Source: Isoetes taiwanensis
Lineage: Eukaryota > Streptophyta > Lycopodiopsida > Isoetales > Isoetaceae
Direction: 5' to 3'
Length of the DNA: 64,000 nucleotides
Assembly: GCA_021234155.1 (NCBI GenBank)
Contig: JAJEKV010000004.1
Span: 26,081,831 to 26,145,830 of the forward strand
The number at the start of each line of letters is the position of its first letter. Within the stretch, counting starts at the first letter, position 1. Positions 21,695 to 32,138 of this stretch are shown piece by piece. Both the position numbers and the translations under genes were made by a program. The notes under the pieces are model-generated. The model did no database searches. It was not told where the DNA came from and saw only the letters and a program-made list of their open reading frames with translations.

Positions 21695-23621
21695 CATTAT
21701 AACAGGGGGTTTTTTTTGTGATTTTATACGCTTTTTGGCATGGTTTTCATATGATTTCACGGGCGTATTCACGTGGACGTACTAAATGGTATTTCTAGAG
21801 TGCACACATTTGCTAGCCATTGATTTTAAAGAGGAGGGAAAATCGTGTGGTTGTAAGGCTTTTATTGTTTGCATGTTTTTTTTTTAGGTTTTAAATGTTA
21901 GGTTAATATTAAGGGTTCCTGATATTAGGGTTTGCGGTTTTCGCAGTGCATCGATGGGTCTGATGGGTCGATAATTGGCAACTTTGAGGTCATTGGTCGT
22001 TGGGATTCATCCAAATCTGCCCAGATTCTGAGCTGGGCGGACATCTCGAACTGGAAGAATTTGTCAACAATCGTGCATTTCCAATTATTCCTTGTTTTGG
22101 CTGGCTTGAGCTTTCGGCAAAGGCAGTTTTTCATCTTTTTTTTTTCCATGGAAGGCAGCCCCTGCGAAATTCCTTCCGGCTCCCTCTGAACCAATTTAAC
22201 AAGGCCAACTGCACAGAATCGGCTCCTACAAGCAATTCAGGTATTCCACTGGGCCTTCAACTTAGGGTTCCAATTCCTATGCGCTACAGTATGCTTTTGT
22301 GTTCAGGTGACAAAAGGCAGCCGAAGCAGATTTATTATGCTACATGTTTATATTGCTTTTTTTCCACGATTATGGTTTCAGGGTTTCGGATTCGGCATCT
22401 GTTTAATGGCAACAGGCAACATCAAAGCAGACGAAGATACTGTGTGCTGCAACATCAAAGTATTTAGTCAAACAAAGATCTGTGTGCTGCAACTAAAGCA
22501 GTAATTTTGATTGCCATTTGTAGATAATACTCCACTAGCAGCATCCGGTAGTGCCGATAGTACCTATCTCTTTTTATATCCTGCAGATCTCTTTACTCCA
22601 GAAAATATTCTGCCCCAAAACAGAGATTCAATGTGAAATGTTTGTCATACCTTCTTTTAATATTCTATGCTATCCTAGATGCCTTGGGAAGCTACAAACT
22701 CCTGAATTCAAGTCTGCATTTCTCCAAGTTTCTTTACCTCTTTGCACTGATCCTGATCAATTTTCTACAAAACTCTTTCCTTTTACGATGCATAGGAAGT
22801 TCAAGTCCATACCTAGACTTGAGAGAATATATAAGAAATGGACTTGTTGATAAATCCCCTCGCATCTTTTCCTTGTCGGTGAAAATATGTCCTTGTCTTT
22901 GTCACATATCCGTGGCCCGCCTTCTAAAGTTGAGATATGAAGCTTTTAATGTTTGATTTTTGCATTTCTTCATGTCTCTATGAGAAGCAAATATATTGGC
23001 GATCTTTGAGAGGTGCGTACATCGCCGACGATGCTAGAGATGCTCATGCTATTAACTTCCTCGCTCATCATCCGCACCTATGCCATGTCCTCTTGATTGT
23101 GATATGAACCCTTTGCAGTACAAATTATGGACAAATATGCTTTGGCATTCCAATATTCCAAACATATTGTTACTATGTATATTCACATTGTCGCTTCAAA
23201 CCCGATACATTTGTTTGGCAAATATGTATATTCACATTGTGGCTTCAAACCCGATACATTTGTTTGGAAAAGATAAGAATGCATATTTCTTTCTCAGTAA
23301 CGACATCACTAAAGTTGCCTTTGTTTCTAGTTGCTTCTCATCTCAAAGATATTTTTTCTTGTCTACTTTCTAGCTAATAGTTACACATATTTTATCATAA
23401 TATGATATATTATCCTATTTCTTGGCCTAAGGGTCCGAAGGGCCCAATTTTTTTCTAATGTAACAACTAGCATGTAACAACCATTATAATACTAATTTAC
23501 ATAAACCATTATACCCAATACTTCTAAACAAAAATCCCCCTTACAATATCATTTTGTTTTTGTATAATGTAATGATTTGTGTTTGTTTTTAGCCCCGAAG
23601 GGGCAAAAAATTTTTTAACCT
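21695..23621. other. Inserted block of unknown origin within PLE-B1
   Basis: Separates RT motif 1 from motif 2 of B1. It contains T-rich tracts, a tandem duplication of 49 bp (23174-23222 and 23223-23270), and short open frames (for example 21932-22189 and 22000-22467 on the plus strand) that match nothing I know. Near 23420-23600 there are AAGGGCCCAA and GCCCCGAAGGGGC patterns that also flank the second MITE at 48150-48180, so part of it may be a degraded relative of that MITE. Confidence 0.4.
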
Positions 23622-24015
23622 ATAACACAAACCATTACATTACACGCCTTAAAATTAAATTCCCCCTTAAACCCCCTTTCGTTTGGGTGCATATTCACAC
23701 GGGGGGTGACGTAGGGCAGCGAGAGCCCCTGTAATTATGTTTTATACGCATAAAAATCAACACCATATAGTATATTGCACGAAATCTTATAGTATTCTAC
23801 AAATCTTGTTATCTGATGTATAACAAATTCTATACATCCATACCCCACAAATGAGGAACTTTGTGTACGGTGTAGATTAAGGAATAAGGGGTGAATATGC
23901 CTATCCAACAGCTCTCGTTGCCCGGAGTCACCCCCCGTGTGAATATGCACCCAAACGAAAGGGGGTTTAAGGGGGAATTTAATTTTAAGGCGTGTAATGT
24001 AATGGTTTGTGTTAT
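23622..24015. mobile_element. MITE copy 1 with ~105-bp terminal inverted repeats
   Basis: The left arm (ATAACACAAACCATTACATT..., 23622 to about 23725) is repeated as its near-perfect reverse complement at 23911-24015. Both arms contain CCCCCTTTCGTTTGGGTGC and ATATTCACACGGGGGGTGAC. The middle, about 185 bp, is AT-rich with no coding capacity. A second copy in opposite orientation is at 47755-48112. Superfamily not assigned, because the target duplication could not be fixed. Confidence 0.8.
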
Positions 24016-25244
24016 TACTTCCTGAACCTACCACTGATAAATTACCATATTTACTTGGTCTGTTCAAAGCACACAAGGGGGATTACCGCTGGATCACAAA
24101 TGCACACAATACTATTTTTTCTGATATAGCAGATTTCTTAACCTCCATTCTAAGCAACTTTGTGACTGTTTGGCCTGATGTATGTTTCTGGAACACAGCT
24201 GAAATCAGAATATGGTTGAAGGAGAAGGTCAACCCCTGTTGGATGGTTAATTCGACGTATGATGTGGTTTTAAACCTTCCCAGGAAAATCAAAAACGTGT
24301 TTGCCGCTGACATAACGAGATGTTATGAAAATATCCCACTTAGTGGAGAACAAGGTATTACAGAAATAATTGACGATGTTGCTGACTTAGTATGGGATTA
24401 TATGAGGTACAAGAAACCACTCGCACAACTTATTGTGAAAAACAAATTGGGTACATTTTACACAAAGTGGGAAAAGGTTAATTCTGATTTATTTAACAAG
24501 AAAATCGTGGTTAAGAAGGAGAATTTCAAAAAAATCAATAACTGGCTTCTTAGCCATTGTTTCCTGCAAATGGGGAATTCTATCTGGAGGCAATGCAGGG
24601 GCATACCTATGGGGTTCTCGTGCAGTCCTGCTTGGTGTAACATGTATTTGGCCTGGTATGAACTGAGATTTATCATAAAACTGGCCCATCTTAACAGGTT
24701 AATTGATATATCTAGGTTTCAGCACGCATCCAGATATATAGATGACTTGAACGTCATCAATGGCGGGAATATGAGTGAATTCTTTTCTATAGGGTCTACT
24801 TGCTCAATTTATAACATGGAGCACCTTGGTATAAAAGATGAAACGGAGTATGTAAAAGATTCTGCTATGGGGCACAAGGTGAATTTCCTGACCATCACTA
24901 TAACAGTTTTAGATCACAACAGCGGTTTATTCTCATATTGTAGGTATGATAAAAGGGTGAAGCTTCCTTTCAAAGTCAACAAATTCATCAAAGCTTCTGG
25001 ATGCAGACCATATGGACAGGCTTCTAAAGTCATCATTTCTCAGATCTTTCCTTATGTATATGCACACTCCAATCCAATAGCTGCTGCAGAGGATGTATCT
25101 GGTTTAATCATGGCCTTTAGCGACAATGGATTTCTCAAAACGGACATTATTAGGATTGTGTTCAAGACGTTGAAACAAAATAGTTTTCCAGGGCTACCTT
25201 ATGATATTGACGACCTAACGAGGACTCTTAGAAGATTATTGTAA
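24016..25244 (+). CDS. PLE-B1 reverse transcriptase core and thumb
   Basis: An open frame of about 400 codons. Motif 2 is LGLFKAHKGDYRWITNAHN. Motif A is FAADITRCYENIP with the catalytic Asp at 24309-24311. Motif B is WRQCRGIPMGFSCSPAWCN, motif C YIDDL at 24735-24749, followed by the palm (YDKRVKLPFKVNKFI) and thumb (SGCRPYGQASKVIISQIFP, LIMAFSDNGF). All catalytic Asp residues are present. It ends with TAA at 25242-25244. The N-terminal boundary is set by the MITE insertion, so this is a fragment of a longer polyprotein, not a gene with its own start. The motif pattern matches PLE RTs rather than LINE or LTR types. Confidence 0.78.
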
Positions 25245-25328
25245 GCTTTCTTTATACTGATATCATGTTATTCTCATGTTGTTCTAGATATTAGAGTAGA
25301 ATGGTATATAGGGAGGGAAGGGTCCCTG

Positions 25329-25363
25329 TGTTGCAACAGGGCCCTACTCTCCCTGTTGTAACA
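25329..25363 (+). other. 3' UTR hairpin of PLE-B
   Basis: TGTTGCAACAGGG pairs with CCCTGTTGTAACA (12 of 13 positions) across a nine-base loop, between the RT stop codon and the T-run end of the element. Position and type parallel the hairpin of family A at 14001-14049. Confidence 0.6.
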
Positions 25364-25921
25364 TGGTTTACATTCTGCATAGGATGTACCAACTAATATA
25401 AAAGTTAAAGGGGCCCCCTGAACTACGGAAGGAGGCAGGATTTTTTTGTGTTAATCTAGGCTTTATGAGCATTTTCCCACTTAAACTTGGTTGCACACAT
25501 CTGAAAACTAGGATTTAGTCAATTAACTAAAAAATTGCTACATGAGAAACTGGACCATAGATATTTATGGGCTTAGGTGATAGGTCGATACTTGGAACTT
25601 GTATTTGGGGGTTTTTGAATGGTTGCACGAAAAAGGTGTGATGGCCCAAAAACCATGGAAATAATGTATTATGGTAAAAAGCCTCATATCTTTGAATCAG
25701 GGTTTTGGACTTGAACCGTGAGCATGGCGGCCGATGTGCGAATTAACAGAAGATTGGATGACTGTTCTAGACAGGTGGATAGGCATCAACGGATGGATCC
25801 GCCTATTTGCATCTTAGGGTTTCGGATTGGATATATCATGGTTCCTTCGGATATAAGAAGTTGCACGGTGTTGAGATTTAGGGTTCTTACATGCTATGCG
25901 ATCCTAGCCGATTGTTGGCTT

Positions 25922-26243
25922 ATGGGAAGAAAAGAAGGGCGGACTAAATAGATCCACCATACATAAGCTGGAAATGGAAAAAAACAAAGGCGAAAAAAGA
26001 GAAGGAAAATATTCGATTTCCATAAACCAGCTAAGGGGCTTGTTATCAAGACTGGTGATGAGTTGAATAGGCAAGAAGGTTTAACCAGACAATACCGCGA
26101 ATCGTGCATGGGATTGGTGATGCGATTCTTGGAGTCCAAATTCAAGTTGCACAGGAAACTGTAGTTGAAGATAGTTGCCTTTGGCGTAATACTTGAAAAT
26201 CCGAGCCTTCTTGTCTTTGATCCTAACGAATGTCTTCAAACAG
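25922..26243 (+). pseudogene. PLE-B2 exon 1, frame broken by many small differences
   Basis: Equivalent to 17179-17496. Compared with B1 it differs by small indels and short replacements, most at CAG, CTG or CCG(G) sites (for example GGCAGAAAAG versus GGCGAAAAAAG, CCAGAATG versus CGAATG). The donor CAG|GTTTGAAG is retained at 26244. Confidence 0.6.
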
Positions 26244-27713
26244 GTTTGAAGTGAATTAAATAATTGGTTTTGTAATATTTAAATTACATTTCATGATCTG
26301 GCTGTTAGTTAAAATCCTTTTTGTATAGCATAATAAGCTACGTCCGGGGTGAACTATTATATCTTATAGCGTTAGTTTTTCATAATAATACTAAATACCG
26401 GGCTTACGGGTTTTGTTAACATCTAAATTCCTATTCTAGCATTGTGTAAGCTTAACCCAAAAGGTTTTTGTGCTCTGATCCTTTTGCTTACTATGTGTTC
26501 TTTAGATGCTAAAGCTGGTCATGCTTACACTAAAACTATATTGTCACGTAGATATTACAAAGTTTATCTTGATGTATGGGCGGTGTTTGAGTTAAAAGGA
26601 TTTTTACCTTAATTTCTACTCTAATGTTTAAATGTTGGTCAACTAAGTTGGCGACTTAGGAAATTGATATGCCATTATAGACATCAAGTGACACCTGGAT
26701 ATTCTTTAACATGGTGTCTAAGCGTGATTGTCTCACCATCTTTCATCCAAAGATCGACATGACTCTATTAAATGATTCACGGATTACGCCATAGGTGTTA
26801 AATAATATGTTGACACATGTGTGGTAAAGGCGTTAAAGCCGGATAGATTCTTTGCTTACCCATTAGCAACTTTTGGCTTTACCCTTTTTAGGCTAATGTT
26901 CAAATGGTTTTGCTGCAGTAACCGAAGTCTATCCTTCCATTTCATTTGTTTGCAACAAACAAAGGATGTGGATTTAGTACTTTTGGTGCTCTCTCAACTT
27001 TATTGAAGTTCTAAATCGGTTTATGAGACTTGGTGTACCTCATTGTTTTAGGGACAACATTTTGCTTGAAAAAATGCTTTGATCATGTTGTTACTAGCAG
27101 CTTTTTTGAACTATGTTTTAAGTAGTAGCTTATGATCCATATTCTTGTTTATGTTTTGATAGTAGTTTTATTACGCCTTAAGGGTCTAAACTGTTACACT
27201 TATTAAGGCTTTGGTTTGAGTTGATATTTCTAAAACTGAGGGCAGAATTATATGCTGTACCTTAAATGGCTTTACTCTGTTTGTTATATGATGCCAAGGA
27301 ATTTTTTAATCATAAGGAAAAATGATGTTATGTCTCATATTTTCGGTTTTTTATTATATCTTATTCATGTCTATTCTTCTCTAAAAGAGACTAATCTGGT
27401 TCATGAAGAGATTTTTTCAAAATGAACTTTGTTGTTTAAATATAATGTTCTTAGAATGTCAGACTTGTTTTATTCTCTTAGTATATCCATTTCAGGGCCT
27501 AGACTTAGATTACACCTGTCTATTTCTAGGATTGCAACTAAGGGTCCTTATTTTTCCAAATGGAACTATAAGGCCTAAGTCTGTTGTTTCCTATGGTCTT
27601 AACAGACTCAAAGGGTTTTTTAATGTTACTCCAATTCCTAAGTTTAACTTGGGACCCTGGTATGGTTATGAGGTGTACTATTGTTTCTTACAATAATGTT
27701 TACTTGATTGCAG

Positions 27714-28898
27714 AAGACAGGACCTGATCCTAAACCTCTGATTGAAGATCCTAAGCCTCTGGTTGAAGAAACTGACTTCAACAGCCATTGGATCAAAGAG
27801 CTGATTCTTCTACACTACAATGAGTGCAATATTACGAGTCCTAATATTGCTGTACAGACCCTGATTGCCTGCATCAAGAACAATGAGATACATGAGTTTA
27901 TCGTCCATAAGGAGAAGAACCTTGTGGAAAAAGACAAATCACCTGTAAGCTATTTTGGGTTTAATGGCTGGTTTAAGGTTTTTTATGACATGAAAAAAGC
28001 TGCTTTCAAACTTGAAACTTGTAAGGGGATCATTGCTTCTGTCTACAATGATATGCCTAATGTGTTATATTCAAGAACATGCTTGGAAGACGAACTGGGC
28101 AGAAAGTTTATGATTGGATTGGCACATTTGGAGGTGGTTCATGAAATCAAACCTTCTTTATCTTTGGATGAGAAACAGGCTGAAGACACGACGGATTATT
28201 TACAAGATGATACAAGAAACTGTCTGTTTTCAGAAACGGATTTGTCAGAGGAAGATCTGAAATTTATTGATAAAGATTATACGCAGGAAAACTCACAGGA
28301 GGACTCAGAACAGGAGGAGGTACCTACCTTAACGTTGGTCAATTGTTCTAAGTTTCCTTTGATTCCTGAACAGAATGTTGAATGCTACGGAGCTGCATGG
28401 GGACATGCCTTATGGAAAAGTCAGAACTTCGGGGCCTTAGCTCCAATCAATGTGGAAACTTGGAAGGCTTTAACAGGTATCGTTGATGATGAAATCAGAG
28501 CAGGGGTCCTCAAAGCAGAAAAACTGGACAAATATTTTCCAAAAAAAGAAGTTATGGTACCCTTTGACATTAATTTCTTTGAACTGGAATGCATTAAAAA
28601 TACTGGTGTTTATGTCAGCCAGAAGGGGAATATGGCGTTTTCAAATGATAAAAGAGATGGATTTTACCTGAAAAAACTTTGGAGAACAGATTGTTCTTTC
28701 TTAACTTGTGGCTGCATCAAGACTCCAAGCAAGGGAAAATCTACTAATAAGGAGGAATGTAACAGCGGGATCGTTTGGGTGGACCATGCTGTTTGGTACA
28801 TCCTCAACAACCTTGAAATATTGTATCCTGGTGCCACGCCCATTGTCAAAATGCGAACTATTCAAATTGCAATTGAAGAGACTCTGAAGCCAGTGTAG
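27714..28898 (+). CDS. PLE-B2 exon 2, best-preserved N-terminal extension
   Basis: After GATTGCAG|AAGACAGG an uninterrupted frame of 394 codons runs to TAG at 28896. It includes the segment that is scrambled in B1 (acidic EDLKFIDKDYTQENSQEDSEQEEVPTL style linker), then TLVNCSKFPLIPEQ, FGALAPINVETWK, VSQKGNMAF and the Cys block LWRTDCSFLTCGC...WVDHAVWYILNNLEILYP at about 28675-28830. It closes at an ETLKPV remnant after an internal deletion. This copy is the best reference for the family B N-terminal region. Confidence 0.7.
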   Translation, partial: KTGPDPKPLIEDPKPLVEETDFNSHWIKELILLHYNECNITSPNIAVQTLIACIKNNEIHEFIVHKEKNLVEKDKSPVSYFGFNGWFKVFYDMKKAAFKLETCKGIIASVYNDMPNVLYSRTCLEDELGRKFMIGLAHLEVVHEIKPSLSLDEKQAEDTTDYLQDDTRNCLFSETDLSEEDLKFIDKDYTQENSQEDSEQEEVPTLTLVNCSKFPLIPEQNVECYGAAWGHALWKSQNFGALAPINVETWKALTGIVDDEIRAGVLKAEKLDKYFPKKEVMVPFDINFFELECIKNTGVYVSQKGNMAFSNDKRDGFYLKKLWRTDCSFLTCGCIKTPSKGKSTNKEECNSGIVWVDHAVWYILNNLEILYPGATPIVKMRTIQIAIEETLKPV

Positions 28899-28900
28899 CA

Positions 28901-29405
28901 TGCTGACATAAGGAGAAACAATGTTCAATTGTCTAAACCCTCTTAATGAGCACGTAAAAAACTTGGGATAGAGTAACTTATCCCAAACCCACTTCCAGAT
29001 TGGTTTTTGGTGATTCACTGGTACCACTAAAGGCCACTTTTGTGAGGGGGCAACATCTTTGCAGCAAGAAGGATCTTATACATAGAATGCACTAAATGCT
29101 TGGTCTTAATATTCTTATGAACCACCCAAAGCAGGGAAACCACTACTTGTGGTACAGGAGGATGAATGGAGACTACTTTCTGCCAAATTGCACGATGCCA
29201 TCTCAAAAGCACTTTCTCCGGAATTCTTCCTACGTCAGCAATCATATTTCATTATGCCATGCAAAAATTGTAAGCACACATGCTAGTTTCCAGCGTCGTC
29301 GTGTCAGGGAATGAATCGTACCAGAAGCCCATCTATTTGGTTATCGCCCGAAGGGATCACCAATAGCTAGCTCCTGTAGAAGACCTGGCCATAGGATAGA
29401 AACAC
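28901..29405. other. Non-coding stretch after B2
   Basis: No recognisable gene. The short open frames do not resemble known proteins. Confidence 0.4.
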
Positions 29406-29593
29406 ACAGTTCTTAAAACACACATGCATTTTCGTAGACTAGAGCTTCTCTTCTTTCCACGTCGAAAACATCTTATAATAAATTAGAAGCATAGTAATGC
29501 AAAAACAGTTCTTAAAACACACATACATTTTCGTAGACTAGAGCTTCTCTTCTTTCCATGTCAAAAACATCTTATAATAAATTAGAAGCATAA
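29406..29593. repeat. Tandem duplication, two ~99-bp units
   Basis: Units at 29406-29504 and 29505-29593 share ACAGTTCTTAAAACACACAT and GTAGACTAGAGCTTCTC with a few differences. Confidence 0.85.
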
Positions 29594-29979
29594 TTTTGCA
29601 GTTTAAAAGAATAGGATTAGGACATTTTAGGATTGGCATTTTGAAATATTATGAGGGCCAGTGTAGTTGCAATCAGATGTTTGCAAACTAGTTTGACTGC
29701 TCAAAAGAATTTGAACCTATATGTGGTAGTATATAAACAGGAGTTTCCCTCCTGCTAGCCTGGCTGCCAACACGAGGCCGTCCACCTGATGTCAGATCCT
29801 TGATGCTGAGCAAGGATCCAGCATGGGAGGAAGAGATGTGTCATTCATCCCGTCTTTCTTGGGGATTACCTAACCGCGGAAGCACATAAACATAAGTACA
29901 CATCATCAAAAGAATACATAACGACCACAAGTAATGGAATCACCATATCATAAGTTCAAGTAACATAACAACAATGGAA

Positions 29980-30080
29980 AATCCTACCCAAGGCTCAGAC
30001 TCATGGTATGACTGACGGCTTGGGGTCTCCAGAGGTCAATGCAGACAAAATTCATGGCAATGGATTTGGCCGGATCACTT
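29980..30080 (-). repeat. Dispersed repeat R1, short reverse copy
   Basis: The reverse complement matches 34225-34310 (shared GTCTCCAGA, GCAGACAAAATTCATGGCAA, AAGGCTCAGACTCA). It is a fragment of the family seen at 33690-34330 and 52075-52700. Non-coding. Confidence 0.7.
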
Positions 30081-31138
30081 TTGACGATTCCTTGTCTATT
30101 TGGACTGGGTTGGGAAGCTGCGAATCAGAAACAGGCTCCTCTGGCGCAATTGTTCTTGTTACTTCAGTCACTTCGCATGAACAACAAATTAGATAGTTCA
30201 ATGGAACGGAAAAAGATGGGGAACATTGTGGTAGGGATGCTCGAGAACTGAGAGGCCATCAGTCGCAGTAGAATCGGCTAGAAGCTAGCTCCATCTCCCC
30301 TGTTGTGGGGCTTAGGATTTGTGTGACATGGGCTCGAAGAAGAGGATGACATGGTATACTCGTGGCATACACATGAGATGGCTAGAATTGCAGCAAAGTG
30401 TGCACCTCAGGTTAGGCAAACCTGTTAAAAAGGAAAAAAACTTGAAATCACATGTCGTTTTAGGGCAAATGGACAAAAGACCTGCCAAATACCGAGAATA
30501 TTACAAAATATTCTCACCGCACTAATAAACAAAGGACTTCCCTTTGAGCAGCTCAAAAATAAGTATCGATATATTTCATCATTTGCTTAAGCCTCTATAA
30601 CACTTGAGTTATTGGTGCAAGGAATGTTTCTCTGGGTATAAGCACGCTAGGGTGATAAAAATAAGGGGTCATTCAAATACATTACATATTAGGTAATGTA
30701 TTTTATTTATAGCAAGTTTTTAATTGCCATCATTAAAGAAAATGGCATTATTCGAGTGTATCAAAAATTCCTCCCATTTTGTTCCCCCTGTTTCTTGGCT
30801 AACCGAATGGAGCTCGCATTGGTTTTTTTTTCGAGAATTGGCACCGCTAGAACTTTAAATTTAGGTGTCGTGTGAATAATAGGATATGCACGCTAAAGTG
30901 ATTAGGACCAGCTTGATCTACTAGCGCCGTCCCCACCGTGGCCAAGTTGAAGAATCCAATCTGATTCCAATTGTGGCCTCGTGCACGGAATTGGAGAGCA
31001 ATGAAAACTGCTCCGTATGGTGTCAAGCAACTGGGCCAAATCAAATTTTCGTGTCTCTCATTGGTGACTCAACGCAATGCTTCAAATAGTCGCACATTCT
31101 CCGATGCTTGTCTTGCTGCTCCAGGCTTCCTATCGACT
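30081..31138. other. Mostly featureless non-coding stretch
   Basis: AT-rich with short T-runs. The right end (about 30850-31138) has an open minus-strand frame (30847-31044) directly downstream of the kinase-like pseudogene and could be its degraded continuation, but I see no motif. Confidence 0.35.
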
Positions 31139-32138
31139 TTATGTAGGAGTGCTTACTAGCAAAATCAGCCAAGTAATAGACAATATATACGCTGCCCCGT
31201 GCAAGTCAAAGTCAACTCTTGCAACCACTGTCTTTGAGCCATTACCAAAATAAAGATCATCGTGCATATATGAATGCCTGGCCCTTTCAATCTCAATTCT
31301 TTTCTTACCCTTGCCATCCAAATCCTTGTAATGCCGCCGCTTTACCTCCACTGTCTCACCCATCAGCCTAGATTCACCCCAATCACAAATGCCAATATAT
31401 ACAGCCTGAGGATGCATCCCTTCTCCTTTCCTTACTCAAAATAGAGCAGCACATTGCCCAGATGCAAGTCCATATACAAATACCTTTCTTGATGAAGTTT
31501 TCGCAGGCCGCTGCAGAATGACACAACGAAGTCCCCAACCCTAGAGGCAACAAATAATTCTTTCCTTCTGTGCTTTTGCGCCAACACTTTCTTAACAAGA
31601 TGAGGGGGTGGGTGGACTTCTTTCTTCAACTTTCTGTTGCCCTAAGCCACATCCCATGTGATGGCTTTTTCTTTCAACTCTAGCCTCAAGTGATGACTAT
31701 TCAAATTTGCAACTTCTGGGATCATATTCCCAATAGTGCGGCTAATATTGCCCACTATCCATGTGTACGTCTCTTACTCACCCTTTTCAGGCTCTAGAAC
31801 TATCATTCGAGGTTTAAAAGCCCTCTCGACATCTTTAACAAGCCCTGCATGGTAGTCTAGCCACCATTCCTCGCTGTTGGTAATCAATTCCAAATCCTGG
31901 GTTGAGGCATTGCAACGTCGATTACACAACAAGTTCATGAATTTTGGTCTCAAAGCGGACCATGCTTGTTGTGGTCTACTTCTTTTTCTACGCGGCAGTG
32001 GTGCGGAAGATGACTCAGGTTGCAGCTTTATTTGAGACACCATGCCTCTGCTGGTTGCGGCTCTACTTGCGGCTCTATCTGAGACACTAATGCCTCTGTT
32101 GCCACTAAGTTAACTTCTGCTATCTCTTCTAAAGCCAT
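31139..32138 (-). pseudogene. Kinase-like protein, decayed
   Basis: The minus strand starts at ATG 32138-32136 (MALEEIAEVNLVATEAL), followed after a shift by a basic region (PLPRRKRSRPQQAW) and LVKDVERAFKP. Then come VGNISRTIGNMIPEVANLNS, LRKLHQERYLYMDLHLGNVLL (about 31500-31440) and, in another frame, AVYIGICDWGESRLMGE (about 31408-31358), YGNGSKTVV-like sequence and FDLHGAAYIL. DLHxGN matches the catalytic loop of protein kinase-like folds and CDWGES the DFG-type metal-binding site. At least two frameshifts and several stops break it. It could be a host gene relic or a transposon-borne kinase; no transposon ends were identified around it. Confidence 0.5.

Larger units (their letters stand above)
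16701..25447 (+). mobile_element. Penelope-like retroelement, family B copy 1 (B1)
   Basis: Starts TGTTAATCTAGGC after the T-run ending A2 and ends at AACTACGGAAGGAGGCAGGA plus T7, where B2 starts with the same TGTTAATCTAGGC: a direct head-to-tail junction. Contents: leader, exon 1 (17179-17496), intron with the CAG|GTA island, exon 2 (18961-20558), intron 2, exon 3 (20876-21694), an inserted block (21695-24015), and the RT core and thumb (24016-25244). Divergent from family A but collinear with it. Confidence 0.75.
25449..28900 (+). mobile_element. PLE family B copy 2 (B2), 3' truncated
   Basis: Begins with TGTTAATCTAGGC directly after the T7 end of B1. It follows B1 closely through leader, exon 1, intron 1 and most of exon 2. 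Near 28852 it departs from B1 after GTCAAAATG and continues with a short stretch resembling the later CEKTLKPV region of A1, so about 180 bp is deleted. PLE similarity ends near 28900; no RT follows. Confidence 0.75.
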
